NCBI RefSeq assembly: GCF_030272615.1
Contig: NC_081413.1
Span: forward strand, 21,208,501-21,268,500
Reading direction: 5' to 3'
DNA from: Cryptomeria japonica
Taxonomy: Eukaryota > Streptophyta > Pinopsida > Cupressales > Cupressaceae
DNA: 60,000 nucleotides
Shown: one piece after another, positions 1 to 13,399 of the stretch
Layout of the letters: every line of letters begins with the position of its first letter
Position numbering within the stretch: the stretch's first letter is position 1
The notes under the pieces: generated by a model
Told to the model about the DNA's origin: nothing
Databases searched by the model: none
Seen by the model: only the letters and a program-made list of their open reading frames with translations
Made by a program: the position numbers and the translations under genes

Positions 1-3000
1 CATGAGGAGGAAAGAGGTAGAAATCACATCAGATATAACATCCCTCGAGGTAACCCACCACCTCCTCCTCCAAATGAAATGGAGATGTTGCGGCAACAAG
101 TCGAGAATCTCGCCCAACAACTTCATAGTGGTGTTAGGACCAATCAATTCTCACTTAATGACATCTGTCCCTATCCGTTTGATAGGAATCTTTATATGCC
201 ACCCTTTCCATGCAGGTTCGAAACACCAAAATTCGAAAAATATAGAGGAAAGGGAGATCCCCGCGATCATGTCCGAGAATTTCATTCCGCTTGTCTCGAA
301 GTTGCATATGAAGACACATACTTAATGTGCCTTTTTCCCCAAAGCTTGGGAGGAACAACCACATCATGGTTTTCCTGACTTCCAGGAGGCATTAGAACAT
401 TTGAGGAACTCATCCAGAAGTTCCTATCTCATTACTCTTATAACATTGAACGTGACATCACCATGGCTGATCTATGCAATACCAAACAAAAACCAGGTGA
501 ACTATTCTCAGTATTCCTGCAACGATGGCGCCAAATGTCTAGCAGACGTTCTCTTCAGTTACCTGAACGAGAACTAGTGGAAATTTTCATTTCCAACTTA
601 AACGAAGAAATGGAATTTCACCTGGATGTCAAAGACACAGACTCCTTTAACGATATGATCACCAAAGGTATAAAATGTGAAAGGGCACTCATCAAGAAAG
701 GACTCATCAAAATCTTTAATGAACCAAAAGATGGTCCTCGCCCGCGATTCAATAGTGATAAACCAAACTTCTGGAACAAGAATAAGAATATCGTCAACGA
801 TGGGGTTGTGGATGCTCGAACTATCCAAAATGCACAACCTGTGGTTCGGTTTGCAGGACAAAATCCTCCGCCTCAAAATAACACAAATGTTCCTCCTAAT
901 CAAGGTCGCATCACATCTCAGGATGAACCAAGACCTCGTCCACAAAAACAAAAACGTACATACACTCCCTTAGGGGAACCCATTGAAACAGTGTTGCGAC
1001 AACTCCTTTCTTAGAATTTGATCACTCTACCTAAGCTATCCAACTATGAGCCTCAGGTCAAACCAGCATGGTGGAGAGATATTGAACATTGTGAGTTCCA
1101 TCAAGGACGAGGACACAAGACAAGTAATTGTCATCGATTGAAAGATCTCATTCAAGATCTTATTGATCGAGGAGAAATTGAGATTGAAGGACATGATCCA
1201 AAAATGACAAATAATGATCATTTAATGTTTAAGAATCCACTTCCATCACAAGATCAAAGGGGTCCTTCCACTTCCCGGCGAGGCACTGATACCACTGATT
1301 ATACGCAGGCTGCGTATAACTACACTGTAAATCACCTGTATGATGCCAGTGAACAAATTGCAACCATAACCTTCAAAAATCCCACCTCAAATTGCAATGT
1401 TGTTACACGTCGTGGCAAGGTCACCATCAAGGCAGCTCCACAAGGCACCACCTCCAATCCAAAGCAGTACAATCTTGTGGAACAATTAGACAAAACGCCT
1501 GTGCTCATATCCATTTTAGAACTATTACGCCTATCGCCATCTCATAAAACAATCTTGGATCAAGCACTCCAAGAGGCGTCAGTCCCTGCAAACCTGAACA
1601 CAGACCAATTTCAAGCCATGGTTGGAAATCTAAAGTCATCACCTTGTCTCACTTTTTCCGAAAGTGACAACTCTTCGTTCCAGCAACCTCATAACGCCTC
1701 ACTCCACATTGAAGGCTTTGTCAACCAACACAGGATCAAGCGAGTCTTGATAGATAATGGAGCAGGCCTAAACATTTGTACACTACAGTTGGTCACAGCA
1801 TTGGGATATGCAATAGAATCAGTGGATCCTCGCAAGAAGATCACCATCAAGGCCTATGATGATGCAGAGCGTTCATCCAAAGGAGCGGTGGTGCTACCAA
1901 TCCGAGTGGGCCCTGTGGTAAAACACATAATTTGTCAGGTTCTGGACCTTCCTCTGCCATATAATCTATTATTAGGAAGACCTTGGATACATGCCATGCA
2001 AGCCGTTCCATCTACCTACCATCAATGTATCAAGTTCCCACATAATGGTGTAGAGATCACAATCCTGGGTGATGCAAATCCCTTTGCATTTTGCCATAAT
2101 ATCAGCCATCAACCAGAGATTACTGTTCCTAATAATAGGGAAGCCATTTCCTCCACATCATATGTAAATCCCACCTCTCTTACCAGTTCGAACACCCCTA
2201 TACCCAAGCAAGAAAAGCTTAAGATGAAAGTCGCAGAGGAAGGTCCTGGAGAATACAACTTGAGTCAGCTCTTTTGTGTGGGACAAATGCCCACTTCTCC
2301 TAGAACACATGGTAAACCACAGCAGTTGCTCCAGCAACCACTAATCACGCCAGCATGTGCCTTAACGCCTTTCATCCTTGGAAAGAGTCAAGAGGAAGAA
2401 ACACAAGATGAGGACCTAGCGGACTGGATCTATAAGGATCCCATCACCACTGATAAACCGCAAGTTACACTTCCTACGGAACAGTATGGTAAAGGCCTCC
2501 TCATTATGCAAAGAATGGGATATGATGGTCAGAGTGCTTTGGGATACTGCAAACAAGGACGACACGAACCTCTACTGCCAGAGTTCAAGCCCAAAGGTAA
2601 TACAGGCCTAGGCTTTGAAAAAGAGATCCTTCCTAAACTCAGATTTAAAGGAAAACCTAGCAAACCATTTTGCCCACCTACTGTAAAGAGGACACCTTTC
2701 ATAATCAAAGCACCATCAAGCAATATTGCCATTGCCCCATCGAGGCTCACAACCCCACCGCAACCATCACCAGTGCCAAACATACCACCAATCGAACCAG
2801 TAATCCCGTCAATAACACCAATAGCAGCAGCAACTGTATCAGAACCCACAGCAACATCTATGGCGCCAGTAGTTCTAGCAGAAGCCACTGAGTCACCATT
2901 ACCAATACTTCCAGTAACAAATCCTTTAAACCCCATCACGGTTCCTGCAGCATTGATCACCACAAAAGTACATAAACCAATCACGCCTGCAGTATTTAAC

Positions 3001-6000
3001 TCCAAAGACATCCCAGTATGGTATAGCAATCGGATGCTGGAAAGTGATTCAGAGACCGACTCACATGAGTGGGAATTCGATTCAGTGCAACTTAACACTT
3101 CAGATGAGGAAGACACATCACCACCTCCGCCACGCAAAGACATTCCTGTTTACGGAGAAGCACAGATAAAGACCACTTGGGTACCTGAGCTGGAAACATC
3201 TTCCACAGACCCTACGTCTCATTCTACGCCTGATTCTAACAGGGAAAGTACCATCAACTACCTTCACCACACTGTCTTAACCCTCACTGATACATCTCCC
3301 GCACTTAACCTAATCGATGACGTAATGCCCATTGTCCACCCTGAACTCATTGAATGGAACCAACCAAATCCCCCATGTCTTGACCTCTTCCAAAACGATG
3401 AGGCTATCATTGAATTTTTGGAATTAAGGGATAATCTACCAAGCGGGGATCACAAAGCTGGATTCGCCATTGAACTTAATAGCACAGCATACTTCGGAGT
3501 GGATGCCAAACCCTTCAGCTGCAAAAATATAACATTAAAACATGGATCTTCCAGTGAAAACCACACTGTGGCACTGTTTGATCCAACAAAAGTAAAAAGA
3601 AAGAGCGTATCCAACGGTGAAAACCTCTCTGAGGCACTTGAGGATGAAGGGTTTGACATTCTCCCTGCTAGTACACAACAGGAACAATCGACGATTCTCA
3701 TTGAGGAGACTAAAGAATACAATGTGGGGACTCCTGAAAACCCTCATATCATACATCTGGCATCTCTTCTCACTCTAGAGGAACAACCTCAATTTATAGA
3801 GTTCTTCCAACAACGTCAGATCAACTTTGCATGGTCATATGCAGACATGCCTGGGCTTGATCCTGATTTAGTCATGCATCATCTCACAGTAGCAAAAGGA
3901 GCCAAACCTATCAAGCAAAAGCTTCGTAAGATGCATCCTCAGATTGCCGTGCTAGTCAAAACAGAACTCAAGAAACTCCTGGATGTTGGTTTCATTAGAC
4001 CAATTGATTATGCAGAATGGATCTCCAACATTGTGCCAGTCGGCAAACCAAAAGGGGGCATCCGCATTTGTACAGACTTCAGAGATCTGAATAAGGCATG
4101 TCCTAAGGATGACTTCCCTCTACCAAATATCGACATCATAGTAGATTTGACAGCAGGACATGCCATGCTTTCACTCATGGATGGCTTTTCAGGATACAAT
4201 CAAATAAAGATCGCACCAGAGGACCAACATAAGACAGCCTTCACATGTCCATGGGGCACATACTGCTGGAATGTAATGCCTTTTGGTCTAAAGAATGCAG
4301 GAGCGACCTATCAAAGAGCAATGACCACCATCTTCCATGACATGATGCATACTATGATGGAAGATTATGTGGATGACTTACTAGCAAAATCACTCACAAG
4401 AGAAGGACATCTCCATATCTTAGATCAAATCTTTGATAGACTGGAACAATATCATGTTCGACTCAACCCAAAGAAATGTGTCTTTGGAGTGACCTCCGGG
4501 AAGCTTCTAGGATACATTGTCTCAAGCAAAGGTATTGAGGTCGACCCAGCAAAGGTTAAGGCAATAATGGACATGCCACCTCCACGGAATATCAGTCAGC
4601 TAAGGACACTACAAGGACGACTTCAATCCATCCGCAGATTCATTGCACAATTGGCTGATAAGTGTCACCCATTCACACACCTGCTACACAAGAACATCCG
4701 CTTTCAGTGGGATGCCCGATGCCAGCAAGCATTTCAGACACTTAAAGACTATCTCATGAATCCACCATTGCTGATGCCACCAGATCCAAGTAGACCATTG
4801 TTACTCTATATCTCGGCAACAAGTACATCATTGGGTGTACTACTGGCACAACATAATGCAGAAGGCAAAGAATGTGCTATATACTACATCTCTCGCACAC
4901 TGGTTGGCTATGAACTCAATTACACACCTATTGAGCGAGCTTGCCTAGCAGTAATCTTGGCAGCCACTAAATTGAGGCACTATCTGTTAACACACAAGGT
5001 ACAACTCATTGCAAAGATTGATCCACTCAAGTATTTACTTAGCAAAGCAGCATTGACAGGTCGCTTAGCCAAATGGGTGATGATTCTAAGTGAATTTGAT
5101 ATTGAGTATGTGGACCGTAAAGCTATCAAAGGTCAGGTTATTGCAGATCAGTTGGCCGATGCACCTCTCATAGGTGATCATCCTCTCATTTCCAATTTTC
5201 CAGATGAAGAGATATTCATGATTACAAAAGCACAGTCATGGAAATTATACTTTGATGGTTCATACACTAGGCACGGCTCGGGGGCAGGCATTCTGTTTAT
5301 CACACCTCAAGGTGATAGCATCCCGAAGTCTTACAGGCTCACATTTCCATGCACAAACAACATAGCAGAGTATGAGGCCTTGATCACAGGACTCAGATTA
5401 GCCATACAATGGAAATTAAAAGAACTGCAAGTATATGGCGATTCCCAACTAGTCATTCGACAAGCAACAGTTGAGTATCAGACCAAAGATGATAAACTCA
5501 TGCCATACAAGCAAATGGTGGACAATCTAAAGACATCATTTACTACTATCACTTTTGAGCAGATACCAAGAGATCAGAATCGAGCTGCTGACGCTATGGC
5601 TACCATCGCATCTCTACTAGATCTTCCACAGAATTCAACACGCTACGAGTTCTTGGTAGAACAGCTTTGGATCCCCGCTTATGATATCCCCGAATCTGAA
5701 ATGATATGTCGCCTTGTTGGTTCCGAATCCCCATGGTATGGTGAGTTCTACACCTATCTTCGCGATCATACCCTTCCTCCCAACCAATCGAATAACCAAC
5801 GAAAAACCTTCATTCGCCAAACTGCTCGATATACCATTATTGCTGAAACCCTATACCGACGTAGTCTTGATGGTACTCTCCTTCGATGTCTGGAACAAGA
5901 TGAGATAACAAAGGTTTTGGAAGAGGTACATGAAGGAATTTGCGGGACTCACTCAAGTGGTCCATCACTAGCCAAGAAGATCATGCGAGCTGGATACTAT

Positions 6001-6990
6001 TGGCCATCTATGGAAAAGGATTCCTACTACTTTGTCAGGAAATGCAAGAAATGTCAAGTTCATGGCGATCTGATACATGCACCAGCTCAAGAACTGCAAC
6101 CAATCACAACACCATGGCCTTTTTGTCAATGGGGTCTTGAACTTGTGGGTAAAATCCATCCATCTTCATCCAATGGCCATAAATTCATTATTACCGCCAC
6201 CGAATATTTCACCAAGTGGATCGAAGCTGTTCCACTTACCCAAGTCACCGGCAAGCAGATCGCCTCATTCATCCTCAACTACATCATCTGCCGGTATGGT
6301 GTACCCATGTCCATCGTCACAGATAACGGTCTTCCTTTTAAAAATCAGGATGTCCGTGAACTTTGTGAGAAATTTCATATCCAACACCGCTTTTCCACTC
6401 CCTATTACCCACAAGGCAATGGTCAGGCCGAAGCATCCAATAAAAACATATTGAGGATCCTAAAGAAGACAGTCAATGATGTCGGCCGTGATTGGCATGT
6501 TCAATTGAATCCAGCGCTATGGGCATATCGAACTAGCATTCGGACCCCTACAGGTGCAACTCCTTATTCATTGGTCTATGGTGCTGAAGCTATCTTACCT
6601 ATTGAGGTCGAGATACCATCCTTACGGGTTTCCTTGCACAATCTCATTGATGATGACGCATACAGAGTCTCACGCCTTCAGGACTTGGAGCTACTTGATG
6701 AGAAGCGACAAGCTGCATACAACCATCTCAAAGCCTATCAGCAGCGCATGAGTAGAAGCTACAATCACCGAGTTAGACCTCGTACATTTGAGGTAGGTGA
6801 TCTTGTTCTTCGAGAGAATCCTCGCAACCAACCAAACAGAGAACATCAAGGCAAGTTTGAATCAAATTGGCTAGGCCCATATGTTGTCACTGCTGTATTT
6901 GGGTCCGGGGCATATCAGTTGGCTACATCAGACGGAGAACCGCTCGCAGATCCAATCAACAGCATGCACCTCAAACGGTTTTACACATAA
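1..6990 (+). pseudogene. gag-pol polyprotein of Tat element 1, two premature stops
   Basis: One reading frame runs through Gag, protease, G-patch, reverse transcriptase, RNase H, a second archaeal-like RNase H and integrase. It is interrupted by TGA at 376-378 (CGA in element 2) and TAG at 1012-1014 (CAA in element 2). From 1018 to 6990 it is open for 1990 codons and holds all pol domains. Visible motifs are a CX2HX4HX4C knuckle near 1090, protease DNGA near 1753, a G-patch-like segment 2485-2625, RT YVDD at 4366-4377, the second RNase H starting with FDGS near 5251, and integrase HHCC from about 5929. The integrase core has E (6202), D (6322) and E (6430). There is no chromodomain. The two stops lie in Gag, so Gag and the fusion cannot be made from this copy. 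The pol part looks recently functional. Confidence 0.93.
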
Positions 6991-9169
6991 GCTGTACAGA
7001 GCATCAGGCTCCCCTGCATATCAGAAAAATACCAAAAACATTCAGAAAAATGTCCTGAAGAAAATATAAAAACATTCAAAAAAGTAAAGAAAAATCATGC
7101 ATCCAAACGGTGAACAACCACTCCGGTGGCACCTTGGGTAAGAACGATGGTGAAAACCTGGCAAACAGGTGCCACTCGTAAAGGATATGGCTCCATTATC
7201 TTTCAGACTTGTGGCGATCACATCTACTTCATACATACATCCATCCATCCATCAACCATGGCTTGTTATTCCTCTGCAATTATGATAGTACTCCATACAT
7301 CTTGCATCCCGCTTTTTCATAGTCATGTCTAAAACTGGGGGCAATGCCTTTAACCTATTGATGGAAGTGGATTCTACATTGTCTTATGATTCATTAAGTT
7401 CTTCATTCAAACAATCATCAAAAATCCAAAAACATTCAAAAATATCTCGCAAAAATACCAAAAACATTCAAAACAATTCAAAATCCAAAAACATCGACAA
7501 AACCATTGAAAAATCACACAAAAACATGGCAACACCTTGTACATACTCATCCATGCAGATACCAAAACAAACATTGCGACAAACTACTCACACAATGACC
7601 ATTTACCAAACAACCACACAATCCACATCAACAATCCAAAACTGTCTTTAAAACAAGGATGCATCCTTCCTTACCAAAACAAAGACAAGATGATGTTTTC
7701 TTTGACAAGAAAATTATGTTAAGCTATCAAATACTTGGTTGATTTATGAGTACAATCATTTGTTTATCTGTATCGGGATCTTTCAGCATTGTTTTGTATC
7801 GTTTGCGCATTACTTCCGATGAAGTTCTGGGGCATGTACTAATGGTGTCTACGTGGGAAGTTCACTAGGCTATGTGATCTTATGCCAAATACAGTCATAG
7901 ATCATTACGGCTTGCTGACTACAGCGTATACCTCGACCATATGAGCATGAACCATTACCAAGGATCCATATTCTTTTATTCTTTATGTATATACTGTTTG
8001 TTTGCAGGTACAATGCTCATTCTTTGGTTCCTCCTCATCCAATTTGGATAAAGGTTTTTATTTCTTAGTACGGTATGCACTTGTCTCAGGATATGATCAG
8101 CCTAAGATCAAGGAGGACGATCCAAGTCATGCATGAACGGAGATAATCCTTGTCTGTTCCGCAAGCAATACTCAGGTCAACTTGATCCATTATATCAAGT
8201 TGCTTGTATTAACTTGCTATATCAAAATCCATGTAAGAAAGACTCTGGTCATCTTGAATCTTTATGTCAAGTTGCTTGTATTTTCTTACAACATTTTAAA
8301 GCTCAATGATGAAAAATAATGCACCATGGATCATCATTCCATCTCATTTGTATATATTGCATTCCGTTGCATTCCATCCATCCATACATTCATAAATAGC
8401 TGCATATCATTCATACATAGTAATGACAATGGATACTCTATTTTCCTCTTCTTCCATAGGAATGTAATAGGTCCTCCATTTCTTCTATCTAACATTGCAC
8501 CCCCCCCCACCCTCCCCATCTCAATAATCAGCATCACATACCCTACATCGTGTCCCAATCAGCCTAATCAAGCCACGTTCATCACCATCCATCTCTAACT
8601 AGGAGGGATTGTGTTTCCTATCCTAAGTCATCCAATAAATTAAGTCAGTTACTCTATCTGCACAGATACATCGTCTCACACACACCTAGACTATCAACAG
8701 ATACTCTGATCAAGTATCTTCGGGTCTCAACAGGTAATCGATCATGGTAATCCTAGACTACATCAGGCATTTATCATAATGACCTAGTCTCAATGGGGCT
8801 GCTATGATTCACCACAATCATCCATCACAGGCACACACTATCAATTGATCAACCAATCAAACACAATCCAACGGACAATTACATCAATTGTCTACGTCTC
8901 AACGAGTATTTTGCTTCATATACCTTGACTTCATCGGGCAATTACATCAATTGTCTAAGTCACATCAGGTCACTTTGATTCACTTACTCAGACTTTATCA
9001 TGTCCAAGCGACCAACTGACATCAACTGTCACGCTTTGACTTGACCGGGGCAATTAAACCGATTGCACCAGATTGTCCAAACAATTTTGATCAATTGTAT
9101 AGCATCAATCCAAACCCCACACTACATCTGCTATGTATCTCTTGCATGACCTCAGGGTACTCGTTGGCT
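6991..9169 (+). other. 3' untranslated region of Tat element 1
   Basis: About 2.2 kb between the pol stop and the break at 9169. I see no credible gene; the short frames here are also found in the matching part of element 2 and look accidental. It holds A-rich stretches with repeated CAAAAACATTC motifs (about 7025-7075 and 7405-7510), a short poly-C run near 8503-8511, and from about 8690 to 9060 a degenerate repeat with a 31-32 bp period. The region is collinear with 11221-13399 on the other strand. Confidence 0.8.
8690..9060 (+). repeat. degenerate 31-32 bp phased repeats in element 1 3' UTR
   Basis: Repeat heads of the form GTCTCAAC(A/G)GG or GACTACATCAGG begin at about 8724, 8756, 8787, and again at 8896, 8928, 8959 and 8991. 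The intervals are 31-32 bp. Many units contain a short dyad such as CAATTACATCAATTG. The same array is present in element 2 at about 11330-11700. Confidence 0.6.
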
Positions 9170-10972
9170 TGCTCTGCAAAAAGGATTAGAAAATCTGTTT
9201 GATGGCAACACACACAAGAGCACAAGAAACAAACGTTAGTGTTAGCAACAAAAGATTATCCTAAACAGGCATATCAAGAGAGATATTAAGCATGAAATAG
9301 AAAGCATATAAACATAAAATGAAATAGCTAATCAATATGCTCATAGTTGCTCCTCCCTTGTTCCTCTCCTCTCCAAGTCCCAAATGAGTGTAGCTCTCAG
9401 CAGCTTTTTGCACTATGGATGCTTATGGAGGATTGAGATTTAATACTAAGCTTCAAATATGAAATGAAAAGCTAAATACTATGCTAGAGTAGATAGTGAT
9501 GCTATGAAAAAGCTCTATGCTAATGCCAGTATAACAACAATACTCTAAAATGCTTCTTTTTGCTTGAGGAGAAGGGTTCTATTTATAGAAGAAATGGGGA
9601 AATGAAGGGTTAAGATTGAATGGTTTAATCAAGGGCCAAGTTTGAAAGTTGGGGATCCATGTGCACAATTGGCACCAATAAAATGGTGACAAGTGTCAAC
9701 ATAGGATTGGGTTGAGAGAAGAGGTTGGAGGCATTAAAGGCCTGAGAAGACCTCATGGTTATCTAGAAGGTAAGGGTCAAGTCTAAATTAAGATTACCCA
9801 TTGGATTAGGAGTTAATCCAAGGATAAACCTTTGTGCAAATGTTTAAGAGATAATCATGGTCAAAGCATTAATGGCCTGATGAGACCTTTGGGTTGGGTA
9901 GAGGTTGAGTCAAAACAAATGTTTTAACCATGTGGGAGGGTTTGAGGTAACCATTAATGGTTATTGGAGACTTTGGGGATTAAGTGGTTGAAGGTTGAAA
10001 GCCTTCAATGGTTATCAAAGACTTTGAGCCATTTAGTGGTTGAAGGTTGGAAGCTTTCAAAGGTTATCCAAGACTTTTAGGCTTTGAGAAGTGACTCCAT
10101 TTTGCTTAGGAATGTGACAATAATTAGGGGATGGATTAAGTTAATTAGGAAGGGGTTAGAAGAATCTAGAAGGGGATTAGATTTTGCAAGTGGATTTGGT
10201 GGGTGAGGGAAAATAGGATTTTATTAAAATAAAAATTCATTTATTTCAATAAATGTGTGCAAGTTGTATTTGGATAAATATTCAAATAAATATTAATTTA
10301 TTTAAATGAGAAAAAGGAAGATAAAGCATTAAAATTCTTGAAGACTTTGAGGGGAACCATTAAAGGCTTGAAGACTTTAAGGAAAACCATTAAAGTCTTA
10401 AGAAGACTGTAGAAGGAAGCCATCAAGTTTGAAGACTTTAAAGCCACCAAGTTTGAATACTTTAAGGGAAACCATTAAAGGTTTCAAGTGGGTGAGGATA
10501 AATAGGATTTTAAATAAATAATTTATTTAAAATAGTTGTGCAACTTGCTTTTGTAGGAATATACAAGTGGGTGGAGGATAAAGGTGTTTTAAATAAATTA
10601 TTTATTTAAAATAATTGTGCAACTTGCTTTTGTAGGAAAATACAAGTGGGTGGAGGATAAAGGTGATTTAAATAAATGATTTATTTATTTAAATGTGAGA
10701 GGTGGGATTTTGGGGGTTTTAAATAAATATTAATTTATTTAAATGTGAGAGAAGATTTAATTAAATAAATATGATTTATTTATTTAATTAATGGTCTGAA
10801 TTTGGTTAAGTGAATTAAATCAAATAAATTGAATAATTTATTTAATTAATAGGAGAATAGGGTTAAGATGAATTAATTAAATATTAATTTAATTAATTAT
10901 TAATTGATGGTTAAATAATCAAATAAATACTAAGTATTCATTTAATTAAGTGGACAGATTTATGTGACTACA
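9170..10972 (-). repeat. 3' LTR of Tat element 2
   Basis: 1803-bp long terminal repeat. On the element strand it starts TGTAGTCACA and ends TTTGCAGAGCA. It is preceded on the element strand by the polypurine tract. The copy at 23420-25222 differs at about four sites. The distal half (about 10200-10960 on +) is AT-rich, with repeated AATTAAATAAAT/ATTTATTTAATT motifs. Confidence 0.95.
9579..9588 (-). promoter_or_regulatory. TATA box in element 2 LTR
   Basis: On the element strand this reads CTATAAATAG, a strong TATA-box match about 1.4 kb into the LTR. It would place the U3/R border near 9550. An identical site lies at 23829-23838 in the 5' LTR, where it would drive genomic RNA. This is a motif call only. 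Confidence 0.6.
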
Positions 10973-10985
10973 TTTGCCCCTCTTT
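10973..10985 (-). promoter_or_regulatory. polypurine tract of Tat element 2
   Basis: On the element strand AAAGAGGGGCAAA abuts the TG of the 3' LTR. This is the position and composition expected for the plus-strand DNA primer. The same tract lies next to the 5' LTR at 25223-25235 as part of a leftover stub. Confidence 0.85.
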
Positions 10986-13399
10986 GAGACGGTGCGGTTT
11001 ATCGCGTCGTTTCAAAGAAAGAAAAATAGGTGTGAAGAAATGCCCCATTAAAATGTTAATTTAATGGGTGGTATGCCCCCTCGAGAGATGGGCCGAAAAA
11101 TTTCGAAAAATCGGGCGATCTCTCGAAAAAGAATGAAAAGTGGAGGGGAGGTAGAATAGAAGAAATTAGAACTAATGATGAAAGAATGGGAGAAAATGGA
11201 GTGAATATGAAGAAACAACAAGCCAGCGAGTACCCTGAGGTCATGCAAGAGATACATAGCAGATGTAGTGTGGGGTTTTGATTGATGCTATACAATTGAT
11301 CAAAATTGTTTGGACAATCTGGTGCAATCGATTGAATTGCCCCGGTCAAGTCAAAGCGTGACAGTTGATGTCAGTTGGTCGCTTGGACATGATAAAGTCT
11401 GAGTAAGTGAATCAAAGTGACCTGATGTGACTTAGACAATTGATGTAATTGCCCGATGAAGTCAAGGTATATGAAGCAAAATACTCGTTGAGACGTAGAC
11501 AATTGATGTAATTGTCCGTTGGATTGTGTTTGATTGGCTAATCAATTGATAGTATGTGCATGTGATGGATGGTTGTGGGGAATCATGGTAGCCCCGTTGA
11601 GACTAGGTCATTATGATAAATGCCTGATGTAGTCTAGGATTACCATAATCGATTACCTGTTGAGACCCGAAGATACTTGATCAGAGTATCTGTTGATAGT
11701 CTAGGTGTGTGGGAGTTGATGTACCTATGCAGATAGAGTAACTTTCTTGACTTTATTGGATGACTTAGGATAGGAAACACAATCCCTCCTATTTAGAGAT
11801 GGATGGTGATGAACGTGGCTTGATTAGGTTGATTGGGACACGATGTAGGGTATGTGATGGTGATTATCGAGATGGGGAGGGTTGGGGGGGTTCAATGTTA
11901 GATAGAAGAAATGGAGGACCTATTACATTCCTATGGAAGAAGAGGAAAATAGAGTATCCATTGTCATTACTATGTATGAATGATATGCAGCTATTTATGA
12001 ATGTATGGATGGATGGAATACAACGGAATGCAATATATACAAATGAGATGGAATGATGATCCATGGTGCATTATTTTTCATCATTGAGCTTTAAAATGTT
12101 GTAAGAAAATACAAGCAACTTGACATAAAGATTCAAGATGACCAGAGTCTTTCTTACATGGATTTTGATATAGCAAGTTAATACAAGCAACTTGATATAA
12201 TGGATCAAGTTGACCTGAGTATTGCTTGCGGAACAGACAAGGATTATCTCCGTTCATGCATGACTTGGATCGTCCTCCTTGATCTTAGGCTGATCATATC
12301 CTGAGACAAGTGCATACCGTACTAAGAAATAAAAACCTTTATCCAAATTGGATGAGGAGGAACCAAAGAATGAGCATTGTACCTGCAAACAAACAGTATA
12401 TACATAAAGAATAAAAGAATATGGATCCTTGGTAATGGTTCATGCTCATATGGTCGAGGTATACGCTATAGTCAGCAAGCCGTAGTGATCTATGATTGCA
12501 TTTGGCATAAGATCACATAGCCTAGTGAACTTCCCACGTAGACACCATTAGTACATGCCCCAGAACTTCATCGGAAGTAATGCGCAAACGATACAAAACA
12601 ATGCTGAAAGATCCCGATACAGATAAACAAATGATTGTACTCATAAATCAACCAAGTATTTGATAGCTTGACATAATTTTCTTGTCAAAGAAAACATCAT
12701 CTTGTCTTTGTTTTGGTAAGGAAGGATGCATCCTTGTTTTAAAGACAGTTTTGGATTGTTGATGTGGATTGTGTGGTTGTTTGGTAAATGGTCATTGTGT
12801 GAGTAGTTTGTCGCAATGTTTGTTTTGGTATCTGCATGGATGAGTATGTACAAGGTGTTGCCATGTTTTTGTGTGATTTTTCAATGGTTTTGTCGATGTT
12901 TTTGGATTTTGAATTGTTTTGAATGTTTTTGGTATTTTTGCGAGATATTTTTGAATGTTTTTGGATTTTTGATGATTGTTTGAATGAAGAACTTAATGAA
13001 TCATAAGACAATGTAGAATCCACTTCCATCAATAGGTTAAAGGCATTGCCCCCAGTTTTAGACATGACTATGAAAAAGCGGGATGCAAGATGTATGGAGT
13101 ACTATCATAATTGCAGAGGAATAACAAGCCATGGTTGATGGATGGATGGATGTATGTATGAAGTAGATGTGATCGCCACAAGTCTGAAAGATAATGGAGC
13201 CATAGCCTTTACGAGTGGCACCTGTTTGCCAGGTTTTCACCATCGTTCTTACCCAAGGTGCCACCGGAGTGGTTGTTCACCGTTTGGATGCATGATTTTT
13301 CTTTACTTTTTTGAATGTTTTTATATTTTCTTCAGGACATTTTTCTGAATGTTTTTTGGTATTTTCTGATAGGTAGGGGAGCCTGATGCTCTGTACAGC
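10986..13399 (-). other. 3' untranslated region of Tat element 2
   Basis: 2.4 kb between the pol stop and the polypurine tract, with no credible gene. It is the inverse counterpart of 6991-9169 and extends 235 bp further. It contains the phased repeats at about 11330-11700 and, close to the polypurine tract, a 9-bp stem at 11081-11089/11118-11126 (TCGAGAGAT with ATCTCTCGA). Confidence 0.8.
11330..11700 (-). repeat. degenerate 31-32 bp phased repeats in element 2 3' UTR
   Basis: Inverse counterpart of the array at 8690-9060. On the + strand, units carry motifs such as GACAATTGATGTAATTG and TTGAGAC at roughly 31-bp spacing. The units are well diverged from each other but conserved between the two elements. 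Confidence 0.6.

Larger units (their letters stand above)
1..9169 (+). mobile_element. Tat-type Ty3/gypsy LTR retrotransposon, element 1 (5' end outside window, 3' end cut)
   Basis: Internal region of a Ty3/gypsy element: gag-pol at 1-6990, then a long 3' untranslated region to 9169. About the first 100 codons of gag, the leader and the 5' LTR lie left of the window. The sequence is nearly identical, in inverse orientation, to element 2. Positions match by x+y=20390 downstream of a proline-rich linker and x+y=20408 upstream of it, so the only net length difference is 18 bp. It ends exactly where the 3' LTR of element 2 starts (TG at 9170), so its own last ~250 bp of 3' UTR, its polypurine tract and its 3' LTR are missing here. 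Confidence 0.93.
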
